DNA from: Liolophura sinensis | Taxonomy: Eukaryota; Mollusca; Polyplacophora; Chitonida; Chitonidae | Direction: 5' to 3' | Assembly (NCBI RefSeq): GCF_032854445.1 | Contig: NC_088295.1 | Coordinates: forward strand, 24,475,385 to 24,539,384 | Length of the DNA stretch: 64,000 bases | Shown: in pieces, positions 1 through 13,412 of the stretch | Position numbering within the stretch: position 1 is the first letter of the stretch | Layout of the letters: each line of letters opens with the position of its first letter | Program-made: the position numbers and the translations under genes | The notes under the pieces: model-generated | Seen by the model: only the letters and a program-made list of their open reading frames with translations | What the model was told of the DNA's origin: nothing | The model's database searches: none

Positions 1-3000
1 ACAAAAAGTTTATTTCTATTTCAGAGAATCTAACTCAATCAGTTTGGGAATATATGTGTTGTCATATTTTTGTTTATGTATGTGAACTTCGATATAGGGA
101 AGCCTTGTTACTGGTGAAACCCAAGCATCAGGTCTCTGGACATTTCAATGGCCCAAGACACATCCAAAGTGTGCAGCCTGCTCTACCTATATGAGGAATT
201 TTCACGGACTTGCTCTCGCGTTTATGGACATATCTTGTGCAAAAATGATGTGGACATTGCATTACACCAGCAAAGATTCCAATAAACACGATGGCGGTGT
301 ATGGAACCAGCAGTTCCCGCTGACACGCAGGCGTCACAACCCATGTCACAATGTAGAAGCTAACTCATTTCCGCTGCGCTTCAGATAGACATGCCATTAC
401 CGGTATCACTACTCTGCGAATTTCAGGGTTATCACAAAGGTATCACAGGTAGAGCCCTAGTCGTCTCATAGAGATGTCTCTGGCGTCGGTTACTGTCAAT
501 CTTCCAAGAGCAATGGTCCGGCAGTTTCAGACACGAGGAACTTTCCCCACCTAAAGTAGTTTGTAAGTTATGTAGTCTGTTGCTCTTCCGAGCCTTTGCG
601 ATGACGTTTTATGGGTAAACTTATGCATTGCAATAGAACAATGGTCTAGTCCTCATAGATGCTGGTCTCTATTGCACAAGAAAAGGTACTCCGTTAAACA
701 TAGCAGAGAATAATGAAAGACAAAAATACACGGTTGTATTATAATTTAGCAATATTAGCACCTTGCTATGCCAACATCATCATGAGAAGTGTTGAGCCGT
801 AAGTGCTACTACGTACGCTCGCCAGCCATATCATCGCCCTGCATACTGACCATAATACACACTGAACTGTCTGCTTTGGGTCTTGTACGCATTGCGGATA
901 TTGCCGAACGTATACGTTCCAAAACCTCTGGTCATTTTAACCTTGACGCGTTCTGAGTGTCAGTATGCACAACTGTAAGCAAATACTCCTTCCGAATTTC
1001 CTTTTTTTTAAACACTTCTCATATTCCAGCGTACCTTCGAAGCGGCTAACAAGTAAATACATTTCAAAATATTATTCATATAAAATCGATAATTCCTGCA
1101 GAAAAATAGGTTTGTGTTTACCTTTATATTACCGTTATTTTCTGCAAGGACTGGTCTGTTCGGTCCTTATCAAAACCACTGTTTCTTGTCTCAAAAGAAA
1201 ACTCACTTAATCTAAACTCACTATGTTTTATATTGCACAAGCTTAATCTATTTTAAATATTTTGGATTATCTGACCATTTCATATAATTAGATGGAGGGT
1301 AAAACCACGGAGTAATTGCCTTGTGGATAAGATTTTACGGAAACTTAGTAATGCGTACGGTTTAGTAGGTATCCTGATCACCCTCTTCACATTTTCCCTA
1401 GGGTCTGAAGACGTGAGCATATCCCGGGAGCAAGGATTATGTTAAGCAGCACAATTACCCCCCTATTTGCCCACGGCTTTCTGGATGCGCTGTCGTCTGG
1501 CCGTGTTCAGTCATCCCAGCGTTTTGCTGAATGGCTATCGTCTTTATATCCAAACTAAGTTATCTCTACATATCTTTGTGTACTTTGGATCAGCAAAAGT
1601 AATATTATTCCTTCTCTGGGACATAAAGGAAGGTTACGATAAATGAATATGTTGGAATTCCAGGAGGAAACCCTGACGTCCTGGATCTTTGGGAACAAAA
1701 GGCTGGCTCTGGGAGCGTGCGGTACTTTTATCCGTTGTTAGACCCGCCAGTGTTTTCCTCATCAACCTGAGCATTAGACATATTCGCTGCATGTATTCCG
1801 TGGATTGAGGCGCGCAAGCTTATACATATGTTTTCCGTTACATCTGTTATGTTGTGCTAAATTTTGGGAGTAGGGATGTATTCTGACATACTCTTACTGA
1901 AGTTATTACATTGAAGTGATGCTCCGTAGCTTGGCATGCATTCATATGTAGTACGCATCCATGTTAAGAGATATAAACATTGTACATTAATATGATTTTG
2001 AAAGGTCTAATAGGGTTTGTGACGCGAAGCTGCAAAAATGTTAGATGGTTATCAAAAAAGATGGCATGCATATATATATATTGATTTCATTCAACAGATC
2101 GCCATACCTCCACAAGGTTATAAAAATCGCTTCAGCGCTGGCCTGTTTGTAAGAAACGTATAGTATAAGCCTAATGCTTCTGCAAAGCAACTTGTATGTA
2201 AGGTGATTATGATTTATTTCTTCTCCACCAAAGAAGTAGGTTATGTTATAAATAACGGTTCAGGATGACGCACATTGCAAGAATTTGTGGGGTTTTTTAT
2301 AATGGTTGCTGAACAAAAATGAGATATTCAGCCAACACTTGTGTCGTTATTCCGTGTCGGTGATTCTTTAACACTAAGCATGTGTTTCTGGCAGATATTG
2401 TTTATTTCATTACAGTGAAATTATGTCGGATGGCCATAACGGTGTCATCAGCAGAGGTGATGAAAACGTGAAAAATAGATGCATGTACTTGTTTAATTGG
2501 ATGGGAGGCATTGGGCTTATTAAGCGTGCCCGATTCTGAGCTGTTAATTACCATCACTCATCGCTGCCATCCCCGCTTGACTCGATTTAAATTCTAAAAT
2601 GAGGTGTCAATCACCTGAACAGTTATGTTAGCGGTGCTACCAACCCAGGGTTACCCGGTGCCTTCTGTGGAAAAAGAAAAGAAGAAATGTGGCCTGGGTG
2701 ATTATTATTATAAAAGTTATTACGGAGATTTCGTAGAAAATAGGCCACCCATACAATAAGTATTACCTGTGGACAAGCAAATCACGACCGACTGATTTAT
2801 TAAGTTCATTAGCATTTAATGGTGTTCCCAGTGTCCCCCCATAAGCTGGTGTGAGTAAAATGTCTACGACTGTAGACGATATGACGCTGACAGAATTCTG
2901 TCACCATACACGGGACTTACACGGGAATTACCTCTTTACCGAGCACTATGTATGTACTATGTACGGTAATAGCTATTTCAAACACAGAGGGTTTTTTTAG

Positions 3001-3038
3001 CATATTCGTTACTTAACACTTTAACGTTAACTACAAAA
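1..3038. other. Gene-free AT-rich sequence
   Basis: No ORF resembles a known protein, and I saw no SINE or tandem array. The short open frames here are of the length expected by chance at this base composition. Confidence 0.5.
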
Positions 3039-3140
3039 ATGCAAACGCGACGTGCCTCAGCATATACAGTGAACTGTCTATTTCTTTGCTGCACTATGCC
3101 TGTTCAACCTTTACTTTGCACTATATATTCTCTGGTCGTT

Positions 3141-3470
3141 TTGTCCCTTTGTAGCCTGTACACTTTGTTCTGTGCCCCTGTAGCCTTTCAGCTGTCTTTT
3201 GTGCCTCTGTATCCTGTACGATGTTTCTTGTGCCTCTGTAGCCTGTGCGCTGTGTTCTGTGCCTCTGTAACCTGTACGCTGTGTTTTGTGCCTCTGTAGC
3301 CTCTCCGCTGTGTTTTGTGCCTCTGTAGCCTGTCCGCTGTGTTTTGTGCCTCTTTATCCTGTCCGATGTGGTTTGTGCCTCTGTAACCTGTACGCTGTGT
3401 TTTGTGCCTCTGTAGCCTGTACGCTGTGTTTTGTGCCGCTGTAGCCTGTACGCTTTATTTTGTGCCTCTT
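3141..3470 (+). repeat. 29-30-bp minisatellite, about 11 copies
   Basis: The unit is close to tgtgcctctgtagcctgtac followed by gctgtgtttt. Copies are spaced 29-30 bp and differ by a few substitutions. The repeat creates a Cys/Leu/Phe-rich open frame that I do not regard as a gene. Confidence 0.9.
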
Positions 3471-4690
3471 AATGCAGCATGTACATTGTAATATCTGCTT
3501 CCTTGTTGTTTTGTTCTCTATATCGTGTAGGCTTTGTATCTATGTCCTTGTTGATTTGTGATTCTTCAGAATGTGACATGCACGGCCTTCTTTCTTAATG
3601 TTTCGAGCCTTTTGTGCCACTGTGGCATGTACTCTCTTCTGTCTGCTTTCTTGCTCTTTTGTGACTTTTCAAAATATGCAATATCCTGTACGCTATACAT
3701 CTCCTTCCTTGTTGTTTTGTGCCTCTTCATCTTCTACACGTTTCGTGCCTCTACCGTCTGCTTTCTAGCTGTTTTGTATTTCTGTAGCCTGTACACTATA
3801 TATCTACTACATTGTTGTTTTTCGTCCCTTTTAGCATTTGAATTGCACATTCTACTTCCTTGCAGTTTTGTATCTTTTGAGACTATGATGTAATCAGTTG
3901 TAGTGTACTAAATTGTTATTAACATCATTATATTTTCACTAATTCTGTTTAAGTCTTGGTGCTAGGGCGTCTAAACTGCTACTTTTTAAGTATCTACATA
4001 CACAGTTAGAAAAAAAAAACTACAACTGAGGTAAGTGACAAGAGGCCTGAATTCACTGGTTAGGTGTGAGCATTTACTGCCTAACATACCATCGTCACTG
4101 CTCTGGTTTGTTCACTGTGCTGTAGTCGTACATACTGTACTCTGTATTAAATAGCCACTGCCTTGCTGGGTTGTGCCCTTTCACCACAAAATGCATCTTC
4201 AGGCTGCTTGGTGCTTTTTCAGAATGTTCATGCTATTTTCTACTCCCGTGCGGTTAAGCAACTCTTCTCTGCATTTTATATTCTATTATCCATTATACCT
4301 TGCTTTTCTTTGCGTTTTCAGCCTGTAGACTGTACTATTTCATTGAAATTTTATGCTTTTTAAGCATTTGCACAGTACTGTCTAGCTCATTCGTTTGTTT
4401 AACTCCTCGTCCTGGACATTGTTATTTATTTCCCTTTTTCCTTTTCAGGCTGTACAATGTACAATATACTTTCTTTGTGCTGTTTTTGTGCCTTTTTATT
4501 CTATAACTATACGAATGACATTATTGCTGTTCCTTGTTGTGACCTTTAGTATGTGCATGTTGTTGTCTACTTTCATGTTATTTTATATTTCTTCGCCCTG
4601 GACACTAGTACCGGATTATATGTTGCCTTTTTCCACCTGTACAGTGGTTCATATACTTCCTTGCTGTTTTGTGCCTGTATAAATCGTTCT
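3471..4690 (+). repeat. Degenerate pyrimidine-rich continuation of the minisatellite
   Basis: Fragments of the same vocabulary (ttgttttgtgcctct, tgtac, ccttgctgttttgtgcc) recur irregularly for another 1.2 kb. The plus strand is strongly T and C rich. It looks like an older, decayed part of the array at 3141-3470. Overlapping open frames here encode only Leu/Phe/Cys-rich chance peptides. Confidence 0.6.
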
Positions 4691-5746
4691 ATTTCTAAAA
4701 AAAGATACTATATTTGGCACGAATAACTTTCATGAACGTGCTGATAAAATCCTTAAAAATCAATTATATCAATGCAAATTTCATATATAAATAATATAAA
4801 TAAAACGGAATCGCAAATTCTCTGTCAACCTATCTTTATACGTTTCTTTTTTCACATCTATGCTGATGGGGGACAAAATCTACTTACACTAATCATCATC
4901 GAGGGTATAATCGTTTGGAACTTAAGCACAGTCACATTAGTCCTTGAGGGACACCAGTACCACTCGCTTGCCAGGGTGCTAATACGTTACCCAAGAGAAA
5001 TATTTGCTTTAGTCGGCTATTGTTTCTTAACAAGGGTTCTTGGGCAAACCGGCTTTGATCGACTCAGGGGTCTCTTGGTTGCCATTCAACATTTGCGCTT
5101 TTACAAAAGCCTTTCATCATAAAAATATCATGAGTTTGTCTCGGAGGTATTGACCCTGCAGGAGAATCGATTCAAGTCGGTTTGCCTAAGGAGAGAGTCG
5201 TGGCCAGCCGAAGTGTTAGTGAACTCCTAGAGGGCGCTCTTCTCCCATTCTACCCTCGCCTGCTCGTATTGACCGTTTACACAAGACACCCCAGAGGCTT
5301 GTCTAGTGTAATCTGAGTAACACTGCTAACTAGGCCTTACCCACATCGTCCATGCCGAGGAGTCGTTTCTGTTTTCTTCGACAATTCCGCTATTGAGCTG
5401 ATTTTCAAGGCTATCATGTATGTTGTAGTACACTATAAAGCTGGAGTACCTTCGACCTACATACGACTAAGTAACATAGTTGGAAAGAAATGGATGAGTC
5501 TAAATTTATGTGATAGAAAAAAGGCAGTATTTTCCTTTGGATGCAGATATGAACTTTATATGAGTACTATTATCAAAATCAGTACTCACCCTATATGTAA
5601 AGTTGTTAATTGATACTGTAGTACTATAAATATCTTCTTTGGCAGAAAAAAAGGAATACTTCTCTATAATGGAGACATACACTATCAAATATGGAAGCCG
5701 GATGTGGCAATGCTCTCTCCAACACATTCCCTTAAAACATGAACGG
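4691..5746. other. Gene-free stretch
   Basis: A 116-codon open frame begins at 4772 but shows no recognisable domain and no flanking splice signals that extend it. I see no repeat. Confidence 0.4.
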
Positions 5747-6780
5747 TGATATTTGAACAACCGAATGGCGAGATTTAGTCGAGATCAGGTCGAGATTAAG
5801 GCCACAACGTAAGATTAGTTCGAGTTTCCCACGAGACTAGAACGACATTCGGTCGAGAATCTCGTGCAAATCTCGCACCCTCGCCAGAATTTCGCGCTCT
5901 TGAGTGAGTCCGGCGTCCTCGTTGTCGTCTGGCTCCCTCAATCGTTCATTTCTCGACCAAATCTTGTCTGAATATCTACCGAATCTCGCAATAAGCATTG
6001 AATCTCGACCTAATTTAGCCAGAAGGCATGTTTTTTTTTATCTCGTAAAGAATGTTGTTTCTCCACGAAATAAGTAATTTTATACCCAAGCTGAAGTTTC
6101 ATAGTGAGCGACATTTGGACGACAAGCCGATATTTGGATGAAATTTGGTTGACAGTGAGACATTCAGGCGAGATTTAGACGACATTCAATCGAGAAGGAG
6201 ACATTTAAGCTAATTTTGCTGCGTCGTGCGACTGGTGGGTTAATTTCAACTAAATCTCTCGTTCTCAACTAAATGTCGTCTGAATGTGGCCCTGTCGTCC
6301 TAATCTCGACCAAATCTCGCCATCCGGTCTAATCGCGGTCACCAACGGAGGGTTTGCGATTGGGCCCCTGTCCATGATTGGGATTCTGTCACCGTCTGGG
6401 ATCTACAGCTTCGGTATCAAAACAATATCACGAATTAAACAGACACGGTGCAAGGTTTTCGGCAAAACAGTTATGAACATACTCCCCATACATTTTAACT
6501 TCATGATACGACTATGTATAAGGATACATGTGGATAATCATTCACGTCATGAAAATCAATTAAAAGTAGATATTCAGGCGAGATTTGGTCGAGAATTAAA
6601 CAAGGACGCGAGATTCCAACGAGGACGCGAGATTCACTCAACAGCGCGAGATTCTGGTGAGTGTGCGAGATTTACACGAGATTCTCGACCGAGTGTCGTT
6701 GGAGTCTCGTGGGAATCACGATTGAAACTTGCGTTGTCATCCTAATCTCGACTACATCTCGCACTGTTGTTCAAATATCA
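5747..6780. mobile_element. Foldback (long terminal inverted repeat) element, probably non-autonomous DNA transposon
   Basis: The outer ends are inverted copies: tgatatttgaacaac at 5747-5761 and its reverse complement at 6766-6780. Similarity continues inward for more than 200 bp (about 5747-5981 against 6565-6780), including the blocks cccacgagact, tcggtcgagaatctcgtg and attctcgaccaaatct. The arms are full of CGAGAT motifs. A second inverted pair lies inside: atggcgagattt at 5766 and its complement near 6327, suggesting nesting. No transposase is encoded. I could not define a clear target-site duplication, so the superfamily is unknown. Confidence 0.75.
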
Positions 6781-9215
6781 ATGTTCCTGCTTTGGGTCAA
6801 ATATACAAGAGAGAACATTCCCGCATCCGGCTTCCATAACCAAACGATGTCATCGCACAAGTGTGTTACGTTTTCCACTGACTGCGATAACTGATACACT
6901 GAACACTCTCAAATGATCACCATAAAAAAAACTGCATAAATAGCGTGTCCGGAAAGGATTTTCACTCAAGTTCGTGGTTGTGGTAGGGAGGGGGCATCCT
7001 ATGAGGCAGGCCAATATAACCCAGAATTAACCCTCTGAGACCTCTAACAACATCCGTTTTTCCAGGCGAGCCATTGATGTTTTTAATTAGTTTGTGGCCT
7101 CGATGGAGTCTGGAAAGACGGTTTTGTTACGCTTCTATGGAGTCAGTGTGAGTATTGCAACACAGCATAAGCCTCAGACAAAAACCACTCAAAGAGCCGG
7201 TGGCATAGCTGACTGTGTAATCCATGTCGTGTTATTAACAGATCTGTGTTTACAGGACAGACAGATCAATCCTTATGCCATTCAGTCGACTTACACTTAA
7301 AGCTATGCTGTTTACACAGAATTTTTTGCTCCTACAGGATTTAAAATCGCAAAAATAAACCGCCAAAAAAGTCGAATTCAAATGAGACATTAGCTTAACA
7401 AGGTAAAAGGATCCTACAAAGACTTCCAAAGATGACGCGAACTGTCAAGTTCCAATTCCCAGGGCAAGAAAACAAACAGGCAATTCAAAGAAGCTGGCAT
7501 GGAAAACCCAGCCAGTGAAGGCTACATTTCCTATGGTCGAACAAATCCTCGACATATGTGATGGTCGATTAGTTGCTCTCTTGATTGATTCATTATTTCG
7601 TCAATCACTTGATTGCAGTCCAACACCTAGGTTGTGATTGTTCAAAATCTTTATAAAAGCTGAAGAACTAGATGATAATATTTCACTTGGTTCTCGGTGG
7701 GTTTGCTAAATATAAAGCAATATTAACAATTCTTCATCTCTCTGGTTGTCCATTCGGTGCTCCCAGTAGGCCAGTAAACCACAAGCACGTCTATAAGGTC
7801 GTATGTACGAATCGCGCCTAGAACTCGAGCGTAACTTTCAGTCATGAGGTTTGTTAAGTACATGGAGAAATGCAGTAGTTCCTCCCCCTCTGTCCGATTT
7901 CTCTCACCCATAACCCAATAAATGCCAAACTATACGGCGTTAGCACCAATTTCGTGTCTTATCATGGCCTGGAAACAGTTATATTTCGCAGTCCCTTTCT
8001 AAATAAAGTCATGCTGGACTCATAACTAAAGTCATGCTTCTTACACGCTTACAAACATACAATCCTCCTCGAGGTGCTTAAAAAGAAATTGCGCATTCCT
8101 AGAAAACAATGTAAAATTAGCCGGTGTAATGACTACAGCCCAATGTCACCCTGGCTTTTTACGGTGACTTTTGATTGATCGTCCCGAAAGACCTACAGAT
8201 TGCCTAGCAATGTATTGTGCACACTCAATGCTTCAAAAACTTACGATCCAATTAAGGTTACATAAGGAAATTGTATCCATTTAATTGCTTTCCATTTTCA
8301 GGTTAAGGACATATTGATGTTGCAGTTATACCGTGACATGCCAGCAAATGTTAACGAAAAAATGTTTAAAAAAGTAGGTTAGCTTGAAAGATGATAACGT
8401 CGAAACCCCCGTTGTATTTATCACAGCGTGTTTCCAATGTCAAGCATCACAGGAGAGGTTTATGCATACAAGTGTTTAACACAAGCGGTCAAATTTTGTA
8501 TTCTTAATTTACCTGTTTGAGCTGAATATTCACTGTTCACAGACCCTGGAACACAACTACATTTTACAACATTACAACATTAACACTAAACGGATCAAAA
8601 GCAAGCCATGGAAGAGTATATCAAATTTTTTTTATTAATTCAAGTGATTTATATACTATGATGTTATACTTCACTTAATTGCAGCTTCTTTGATCTAAAA
8701 GGCAACAGACCGGAATATACTCCAGAGTTTGAAAACCAGAAATGTACGTGTATCTTACTTCAACGTTTATCAACTCTGGAAATGTAGCCTTACAGTACAA
8801 GTACTGGTGCACTTGCTATAACTGCATTGACTATAACGCAGCACGCCTTTGTCAGTATTAGCCCTGTATATAACTACATACATGTATATGCATGTGTTCG
8901 CTATCCTCTACAGGAATTGACGATTCGTGACCAGTTGGGAAAGCTGAGTCAGTAAAATTTTGAATACATGCCAGAGTTGACTAAAGTAGCATTTTATCTT
9001 GTGTGAAATTTAATCACCCTCTTTATTATGCTCATGAGCATTTAGTTGCGTGAGAAGCAGTCGTGGGGATTTGATTGCAGTAGATTTCCCCTCTAATTTG
9101 CCAGGATAGAACTAAAGAAGCACGCGTGAATGGATATACTATTGGGATCGTGACAAAAGCTGTAAAGTTAATCATATACAACAGAGTTCAGTTTTGCCTC
9201 AGAATTCGCCACTCG
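6781..9215. other. Gene-free stretch
   Basis: No recognisable gene or repeat. A 62-codon minus-strand frame at 7723-7911 reads like protein but has no identifiable relative and no supporting splice sites. Confidence 0.4.
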
Positions 9216-9239
9216 CCCCCCCCCCCCCCCCCCCCCCCC
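9216..9239 (+). repeat. Poly-C tract, 24 C
   Basis: An uninterrupted run of 24 cytosines. Such tracts are length-unstable, and the exact count in an assembly is unreliable. Confidence 0.95.
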
Positions 9240-10334
9240 ACCAGAATCGATTTCTCGAAAATAGAGCCTATATGTAGCCTAAGCAATGGTAGGGTTTTCA
9301 CACTGGGACTAGACAAGGCATAAACGTGTTTATTTGCACTCATACCATGGGACGATCTGTAAACCGTTATAGTACTCAGAAAAGGCCGTGTTTTCTTCTG
9401 ACGAATTTCCGCTAAGGTGGGGAAAAAATTAAACTTTGATTAGTACTGAATCCTGCCTTATTGGCTATATCTGTAACAGACGTCTGCTTCTATTCCAGGC
9501 CATAATGCATACTAGAAGATGGGCATAGATGAAACCTTTAAGAATGGCTGGGAGGGTAGACATATGACGCCTAAGTGAAATCGTTTTGAGCACGGAAATG
9601 TTTTTAAGCACGGCGTAAAATCCCACTTAAACAAATGAATAAATGGTACTGACAAAGTTTTTGCCCTTGAACAGACAGGTGTTAGAAGTGGATGAGAAGA
9701 AGTGTGTGGATGATGTAGTTTAATTAAGGGGTGGTAATTCTGTTCATATATACATGTAGGCCTATTATAGCATCTTTCACAGAATTTTTAAGTACTGAAT
9801 TCACGGCTCCATTGAAGCAAAACTGCATAGCTCTAATACAAAAATTGTTCTGTTATTAAGCAGAACTCGAGGATTTTTGGTTAGTATGGTTTAGGTCATT
9901 TGGTCGATAAAAGCAGATTAAACATTTCAATATGTGTAAAACGAAAAAGTGATCGTATCATATATGGCATACTTTACCTTGTCTATGGTACTACATGTAA
10001 CCACGTATTAACGTCTAATAAATACTAATGGTTGTCCTTTCCAGCTCGCAAAAGTAATCTTTTTCGAGGAAATAATCAGAAAACAGTGACTTGGAAGGTA
10101 GCAAATTACTTTTGCCAAGTCAGAGTCACACTGTGTGATTTGTTGTATCGACTTGTCGTATTCAATGTCACCAAAAATGAAAGTAGAACAAAGGGTTTTT
10201 CATATGATTAGTAGTCTACCATTCGAACAAAATCGATTATCCGTTCCGACGTTTAGATTTTATCCAATTTATCGAGTCGATACGACAAACGGCATCGCGT
10301 GAATAGGGCAAGTCACATCGCCCCATGTTGTACA
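9240..10334. other. Gene-free stretch
   Basis: AT-rich, with no coding signal or repeat that I can recognise. Confidence 0.4.
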
Positions 10335-10577
10335 TTTATTTGATTGGTGTTTTACGCCGTACTCAAGAATATTTCACTAATACGACGGCGGCCAGCATTA
10401 TGGTGGGAGGAAACCGTTCACAGTCCGGGAGAAACCCACGACAATCCACAGGTTTATGGCAGACCTTCCCACGTACGGCCGGGGAGGGAGCTAGCATGAG
10501 CTGGACTTGAACTCACAGCGACCGCTTTGATGAGGCACTCCTGGGTTATTACGCTGTGCTAGCACGCTAACCAGCAA
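10335..10577 (-). mobile_element. tRNA-derived SINE, family A, near full length
   Basis: Read on the minus strand it begins with a tRNA-like head: an A-box-like ggttagcgtgctagc and a B-box gagttcaagtcc. It then has the body with the Arg/Gly-like open stretch and ends in cttgagtacggcgtaaaacaccaatcaaat. The same body occurs at 44.5, 46.8, 52.7, 56.4 and 63.4 kb. The RNA polymerase III boxes and the A-rich 3' end set the orientation. No target-site duplication is obvious. Confidence 0.85.
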
Positions 10578-12929
10578 CCTTTAAACCTCTACTGCTAGAT
10601 TACATCAAGTCTATTGATACACTGTTCTTTATATTCTTGGCTACAAAAACAAAACAGATGAATCATTAGCAACAATATGTCATGTGGTGAGGTCCATTGT
10701 TGTCCCATGGGTGTTATTTTTTATGCAGTACAATTATTTTCCAGGAGAAAAAAAATTAGAATTCAACCGAAGTTACATAGACGGCAACAGAAGTATATAT
10801 AGCTGGGTGTATTTGACTTTAACAGTACTTTGCGACCTAAATAGCAGAAAGTTATTTCAAAGGCCATAATCAATATATGGTTGCATACATGTGCCAGTAT
10901 ATTCACAGTCTGTATGACTTCTCGAAGGCAGTAAAACTGGCAGCCTCTGCCTATAAAAAAAACTAGAGCTTATGGTTTGACGGGAATAAGTAACCTGGTG
11001 GTGAAATAGTGCACTCTCAACCTCCCATTGTCGTATTAAATCAAAGAAAACAGCTGCATTCGATAAGTATCATTACGCCGACAGGAGGACTCCTTGCTTT
11101 TTATGGGATTTGTAGGTGGTTGACGTAACCAAAATCAATATCCTGCTGAGTTCAGTTTTCATGACGTGACATTTCAAGCGCTTGTACTGTAAATTCGCCC
11201 AGAGGTACGCGTAAAAGCAAACGACAAAAGGCAGCAGGGATAGATTGAGAAAGCTTGTTTATTATAAATACATATGTATGTTGACCCATACCGTTGGTTG
11301 AGGATAGCAAAGGATTTGCTATAATCAATGCCGAATGTTGACTTAAGCTGTCAGGCTGGCCGGTATATCCTCGCATTATAGCTAGAATAAGTTAATGTCA
11401 TCCAGGGTATAAATATTTGGCATACTTTTTCTGATCAAAGTCGTAGCATAAATGTGTGTTCCTTATTAGGCTATGTACACCCTGTATAAATACCATTGCT
11501 TTTATGCTTCCCGTTTCATTGTTCACTTCAACATTTCATAGCTTCATTCCTTGTTCGATTGTAACTATTCATCGGTTGACTAATCCGTTCATACAAATAT
11601 ATTTAAGAGGTTCTGTAGATCTTGCCCATCTAAAACTATTTCTTTCCCATCAACACAATACGAAACTACTTACTCCATGTACAGACCCATCCTGCATACA
11701 GCTATTTAATTGTAGCTGGATGACTAAACATTTAATGCTTTTTGTGATTTTTTTTTTAATTTGTTGATCCGGGGCATCGCAATTACTGCGAGTAACAGTA
11801 TCTCGGCCCATAATCACATTTGCGAGGCCTCATTACAGAGATTCGCCTCTGTTCGATGTAGTGCACATTACAAGGGGGGAGGGTTAACGAAATAAACTTG
11901 ATTTCGGAATAGCTATACTTTCAATCCATTCTGATTGTTGTTTTTTATCACTGGTTATTGGCGTCCACGCAGATAAATGTGACGGTAACTTCATCACATT
12001 ATATTACATAATTGCACAATAATTATGTTGAAGAATAGCGGGTAGACGAAGTAGAAAATGCTCATTCAAGACAACGCATTGTCGACTGTTCACATGACTA
12101 GGAGCTAAGTCTTTGTAAATCTATTTTTCCTGAGTGAGAAGTGATTTCTCGAGAACCATCAGTCGGTACGACTTGAATAAGCAGAATTAGAACGTTTTTG
12201 CGCGTGTAGGGTATAATTTACCTGCCGAACTGGCTGATGAGCGCTGCGAGATCAAAGAGGCCTAATTACCGAAATCGTGCCTTCACAAATGTCACATCGA
12301 CTAAATGAAAGTTTGAGATAATTATACATTTGATGGTGACTTGGAACGCTCTCCTATGACGACAGGTTGCGAGGCGCTGATAAACCCATTCTCACCACCT
12401 CCAAATGAGCAGCGGAGAACAAACGCTGTAATTTTATATGATGATCGGTTGTCACGAGACATAGAGACAAATTTGCCACCTGTCTCTCAACTACTACCAC
12501 TCCGCTCGTTATGATCTTGTGTTGTTCAAATCAAGGAATCAACCTTTTACATCGCATTGTAGGATGAGCACCTTGCATTCATTTACAAGGCACTGGTAAA
12601 TATTATATTGCAAAGACTGAACGCCGCAGGCACATGCCGTGTATCTGAACTATAGAAATGTGTCAATAAAATTCCATTACCAGCTGGTTTCATATCAAAT
12701 ACATGTTCGTATTTTCCTATTTATAATATTAAATTTTAAGTTTTCCATATCCAAAAGCTAATTTGATGATAAAAAACGTCAATCACATAAATCGGTTATA
12801 AGCTTGCGTTTCTTACACAGATATGGGTATCTAGCGGTTTAGCTGCACATCCTTACAAACAGTATTTGTTGTAATATCATATATTAATTTGTAGTCCTGT
12901 GTAAAAACAGGGATACAATAAACCCATAC
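10578..12929. other. Gene-free stretch with a possible conserved non-coding block
   Basis: No genes recognised. The segment around 12355-12500 has more even base composition, including gctgataaacccattctcac and gatgatcggttgtcacgaga. It stands out from its AT-rich surroundings but has no proven function. Confidence 0.35.
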
Positions 12930-13412
12930 AGGTAATGAGACGTATCATTAGATGAAGGTGTGGATAGGCGTGTAATAATAAATAAGGCTATCAGATGTAT
13001 CATAAGATGAAGATACGGATACGGGCGCAATAACAAGTAAGGCAGTGAGATGTATCATAAGATGACGATGTGGATACGAGTGTAATAACCCACAAGGCAT
13101 TGCAGTGTATGATTAGAAGAAGATGTGGGTACCGGTGTAATAATCCATAAGGTAATGTATCATTAAATGAAGATGTGGATGCAGGTGTAATAACCCTTAA
13201 AGTAATGAGATGGATCGTAATTGAAGATGTAGATACAGGTGTAATCATCCATACGATAATGCCCTCTGGTTAGAGAGAGTATCATTAGATGAAGGTTTGG
13301 ATGAGAGTGTAATAACACATAAAGCAATGTGAAGTATCATTAAATGAAGATGTGGGCACAGGTGTAATAACCCTTAAAGTAATGAGACGTATCAACACAT
13401 GAAGATATGGTT
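12930..13412 (+). repeat. 55-bp minisatellite, about 9 copies
   Basis: The block gtatcattagatgaagatgt, followed by ggatacaggtgtaataacccataaggtaatga, recurs with starts at 12942, 12997, 13052 and 13107, exactly 55 bp apart. Spacing is less regular to about 13410. An 82-codon minus-strand frame inside is a by-product. Confidence 0.9.

Noticed and set aside
3039-4682. Series of Cys/Phe/Leu-rich frames suggesting a membrane or cysteine-rich peptide family
   Set aside because: All derive from a T/C-rich minisatellite and its decayed flank.
6284-6745. 153-codon frame including a GGFAIGPLSMIGIL-like stretch
   Set aside because: It lies inside the foldback element, runs into the repeat arm, and has no domain I know.
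12930-13412. Repeat-spacer pattern considered as a CRISPR array
   Set aside because: Units are contiguous imperfect 55-bp repeats with no unique spacers, in an animal genome.
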